Source: Butyrivibrio sp.
GTDB taxonomy: Bacteria; Bacillota; Clostridia; Lachnospirales; Lachnospiraceae
NCBI GenBank assembly: GCA_024697425.1
Contig: JAILFT010000140.1
Span: 1 to 43,089 of the forward strand
DNA length: 43,089 nucleotides
Direction of reading: 5' to 3'
Every line of letters begins with the position of its first letter. Position 1 is the stretch's first letter. The notes below the pieces were generated by a model. That model saw nothing but the letters and a program-made list of their open reading frames with translations, made no database searches and was not told the origin of the DNA. The position numbers and the translations under genes were made by a program. Below, piece after piece: positions 41,332 to 43,089 of this stretch.

Positions 41332-42285
41332 TTATTTAAGTGTACCTGCCTGCTTAGCAACTTCCTCAGCGAAGTTCTCGTTCTTCTTCTCGATTCCTTC
41401 ACCTGTCTCAAAACGTACAATTTTCTTGATCTTGAGATTAGCACCGTTGTTCTTGCCAACCTGTGCAAGGTACTGAGCTACAGTCTGCTTGCCATCCTCA
41501 GCCTTAACGTAAACCTGCTCATTGAGGCAGATCTCCTTGAACTCTTTGTTAAGACGGCCGATAAGCATCTTCTCGATGATCTCCTGAGGCTTTCTCTTTC
41601 CTTCAGGAAGCTCCTCGTTCTCTTTCATAGCCTGAGCAAGAAGGATCTCCTTCTCATGGTTTCTGTACTCCTCTGAAATATCCTCAGAAGAAATGAACTT
41701 AGGATTAAGAGCTGCAACCTGCATAGCTACGTTCTTAACAGCATCCTTGATGTCATCGTTTACAACATCTGTATCAGCCTCAACAAGAACTGAAATTCTT
41801 CCGCCGCCGTGAACGTAAGGAACTACGATACCGTTCTCAGCAACAACCTTCTCGAAACGTCTGATAGAAAGCTTCTCGGAAATAACTGCTGTGATCTCAA
41901 CAAGAGCCTCATTTACAGTCTTGGAACCATCCTCGATCCACTTCTCAGCCATGAAGGAATCCATATCCTTAGCATCAGACTCAACTGCCTGCTTAGCAAC
42001 AGCCTCAACAAATGCCTGGAACTTATCGTTCTGAGCAACGAAGTCTGTCTCTGAGTTAACCTCAACAACAGCTGCTGTCTTGTCATCCTTTACTGCAATT
42101 CTTGTAAGACCCTCTGCAGCGATTCTGCTGGCCTTCTTCTCAGCCTTCATGATACCGTTCTTTCTAAGGTACTCAACGGCTGCATCCATATCTCCGTTAG
42201 TCTCTGTAAGAGCCTTCTTGCACTCCATCATGCCGGCACCTGTAGACTCACGTAACTCTTTAACCATTGCTGCTGTAATAGCCAT
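41332..42285 (-). CDS. tsf: translation elongation factor Ts
   Basis: EF-Ts exchanges GDP on EF-Tu. The 317-residue protein begins with the UBA-like domain MAITAAMVKELRESTGAGMM followed by ECKKALTETNGDMD, then the EF-Tu-contacting core (ETDFVAQNDKFQAFVE). The C-terminal part (HEKEILLAQAMKENEELPEGKRKP region) is complete. It is slightly longer than the 290-305 typical of Firmicutes. GGAGG precedes the start. It is cotranscribed with rpsB. Confidence 0.97.
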   Translation of the reverse strand: MAITAAMVKELRESTGAGMMECKKALTETNGDMDAAVEYLRKNGIMKAEKKASRIAAEGLTRIAVKDDKTAAVVEVNSETDFVAQNDKFQAFVEAVAKQAVESDAKDMDSFMAEKWIEDGSKTVNEALVEITAVISEKLSIRRFEKVVAENGIVVPYVHGGGRISVLVEADTDVVNDDIKDAVKNVAMQVAALNPKFISSEDISEEYRNHEKEILLAQAMKENEELPEGKRKPQEIIEKMLIGRLNKEFKEICLNEQVYVKAEDGKQTVAQYLAQVGKNNGANLKIKKIVRFETGEGIEKKNENFAEEVAKQAGTLK

Positions 42286-42332
42286 TTATCTATCCTCCGT
42301 AAGATTATATTTATTTAATTCAAAAGACCGGA

Positions 42333-43085
42333 TTAAGCCTCAACTGCCTCTTCTGCAGTAGCCTCTTCCTCTGCAGACTGCTCAGCTGCTACATCAGCCT
42401 CAGCACCCTGGTTAGCCTCGATAACAGCATCTGCCATCTTACCAACGATAAGCTTTACAGCTCTGATAGCATCATCGTTACCGGGGATGATGAAGTCAAG
42501 CTCTTCGGGATCACAGTTTGTATCGCCGATACCGATAAGAGTAATTCCAAGTGACTCAGCCTCCTGGATGCAGATTCTCTCCTTCTTGGGATCTACTACA
42601 AAGATAGCATCAGGAATTCTCTTCATGTCTCTGATTCCGCCAAGGTTAGCCTGAAGCTTAGAAAGTTCCTTCTTAAGCTGAGCTACTTCCTTCTTGGGAA
42701 GAACATCAAAAGTTCCGTCTTCCTGCATCTTCTCGATCTTCTTCATTCTGTCGATTCTTGACTGGATTGTCTTGAAGTTTGTAAGCATTCCGCCAAGCCA
42801 TCTCTCGTTAACATAGTACATTCCGCAACGCTCTGCCTCAGTCTTAACTGCGTCCTGAGCCTGCTTCTTGGTACCTACGAAAAGGATAGTTCCACCCTGC
42901 TGTGCAATCTCAAATACTGCCTTGTAAGCCTCGTCAACCTTTACAACTGACTTCTGAAGGTCGATGATGTGGATTCCGTTTCTCTCTGTGAAGATGTAAG
43001 GAGCCATTTTAGGGTTCCATCTTCTTGTCTGGTGTCCGAAATGTACACCTGCCTCAAGTAACTGTTTCATTGATACAACGCTCAT
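42333..43085 (-). CDS. rpsB: 30S ribosomal protein S2
   Basis: The 250-residue protein has the S2 signatures [20 protein letters not shown] near the N-terminus, [22 protein letters not shown] and [12 protein letters not shown]. The last 25 residues are a highly acidic Ala/Glu tail ([15 protein letters not shown]), longer than in many relatives. Its start is only four bases from the window edge, so the promoter and ribosome-binding site are not visible. tsf follows at the usual position. Confidence 0.97.
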   Translation of the reverse strand: MSVVSMKQLLEAGVHFGHQTRRWNPKMAPYIFTERNGIHIIDLQKSVVKVDEAYKAVFEIAQQGGTILFVGTKKQAQDAVKTEAERCGMYYVNERWLGGMLTNFKTIQSRIDRMKKIEKMQEDGTFDVLPKKEVAQLKKELSKLQANLGGIRDMKRIPDAIFVVDPKKERICIQEAESLGITLIGIGDTNCDPEELDFIIPGNDDAIRAVKLIVGKMADAVIEANQGAEADVAAEQSAEEEATAEEAVEA

Positions 43086-43089
43086 TTTA

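Noticed and set aside
42286..42332. Search for a terminator or promoter between rpsB and tsf.
   Set aside because: Only a GGAGG ribosome-binding site and AT-rich sequence are present; the two genes appear cotranscribed.

Overview
The window reads as one contiguous piece of a chromosome from a low-to-mid GC, strictly anaerobic Firmicute. It is most likely a member of the Lachnospiraceae, with a Butyrivibrio or Pseudobutyrivibrio type of gene content. That placement is an inference from the six-subunit Ech hydrogenase beside hypFCDE, the giant acyl-CoA dehydratase activase, yloU/fakA-type genes, MecA, MinCDE, AGGAGG-type ribosome-binding sites and TTGnnn-17-TATAAT promoters. No rRNA, tRNA, insertion sequence, prophage or CRISPR array was seen. 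All genes but one lie on the minus strand, and no gene-free stretch exceeds about 185 bases.

Layout, from low to high coordinates (transcription runs right to left). (1) 1-10.6 kb is housekeeping: rpmB, an Asp23 protein with fatty acid kinase FakA, then recG, a DegV (FakB-like) lipid-binding protein, a type II topoisomerase pair (parE/parC-like), rsmD and the first codons of a following gene, probably coaD. (2) 10.7-15.1 kb is a tight four-gene operon of unusual proteins. It encodes a receptor with two periplasmic-binding domains, a degenerate histidine-kinase helix and a receiver but no ATPase; a rhomboid-like membrane protein with a zinc ribbon; a sigma-70-like protein that keeps the RNA-polymerase-binding part but has lost promoter recognition; and a 138-residue unknown. 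This is the best candidate for an undescribed system. (3) 15.2-19.5 kb holds the only plus-strand gene, a 1423-residue double 2-hydroxyacyl-CoA dehydratase activase, divergent from the operon with a clear promoter and closed by a bidirectional terminator. (4) 19.5-25.7 kb holds a coiled-coil/Tudor-like protein, a CE4 deacetylase without a signal peptide, MetA (acetyl-type), LigA, RluF and MecA.

(5) 25.7-36.3 kb is a complete energy-conserving [NiFe] hydrogenase operon. A CsoR/RcnR-family regulator with a nickel-type His-Cys-His-Cys pattern comes first, followed by echABCDEF and then the maturation genes hypF, hypC, hypD and hypE; mecA follows. Ech would couple ferredoxin oxidation and H2 production to ion pumping, while HypCDEF build the Fe(CN)2CO ligand set. 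HypA, HypB and a maturation protease are not in the window, and the large subunit ends exactly where a protease would normally cut. (6) 36.4-43.1 kb holds an OhrR-type MarR regulator with an operator-like site, a CtpE-like P-type ATPase whose start overlaps the stop of minE, minCDE, and rpsB-tsf with a strong terminator.

Functions are called from motifs and domain order read by eye. Terminators and promoters were found by inspection, not by folding or scoring software.
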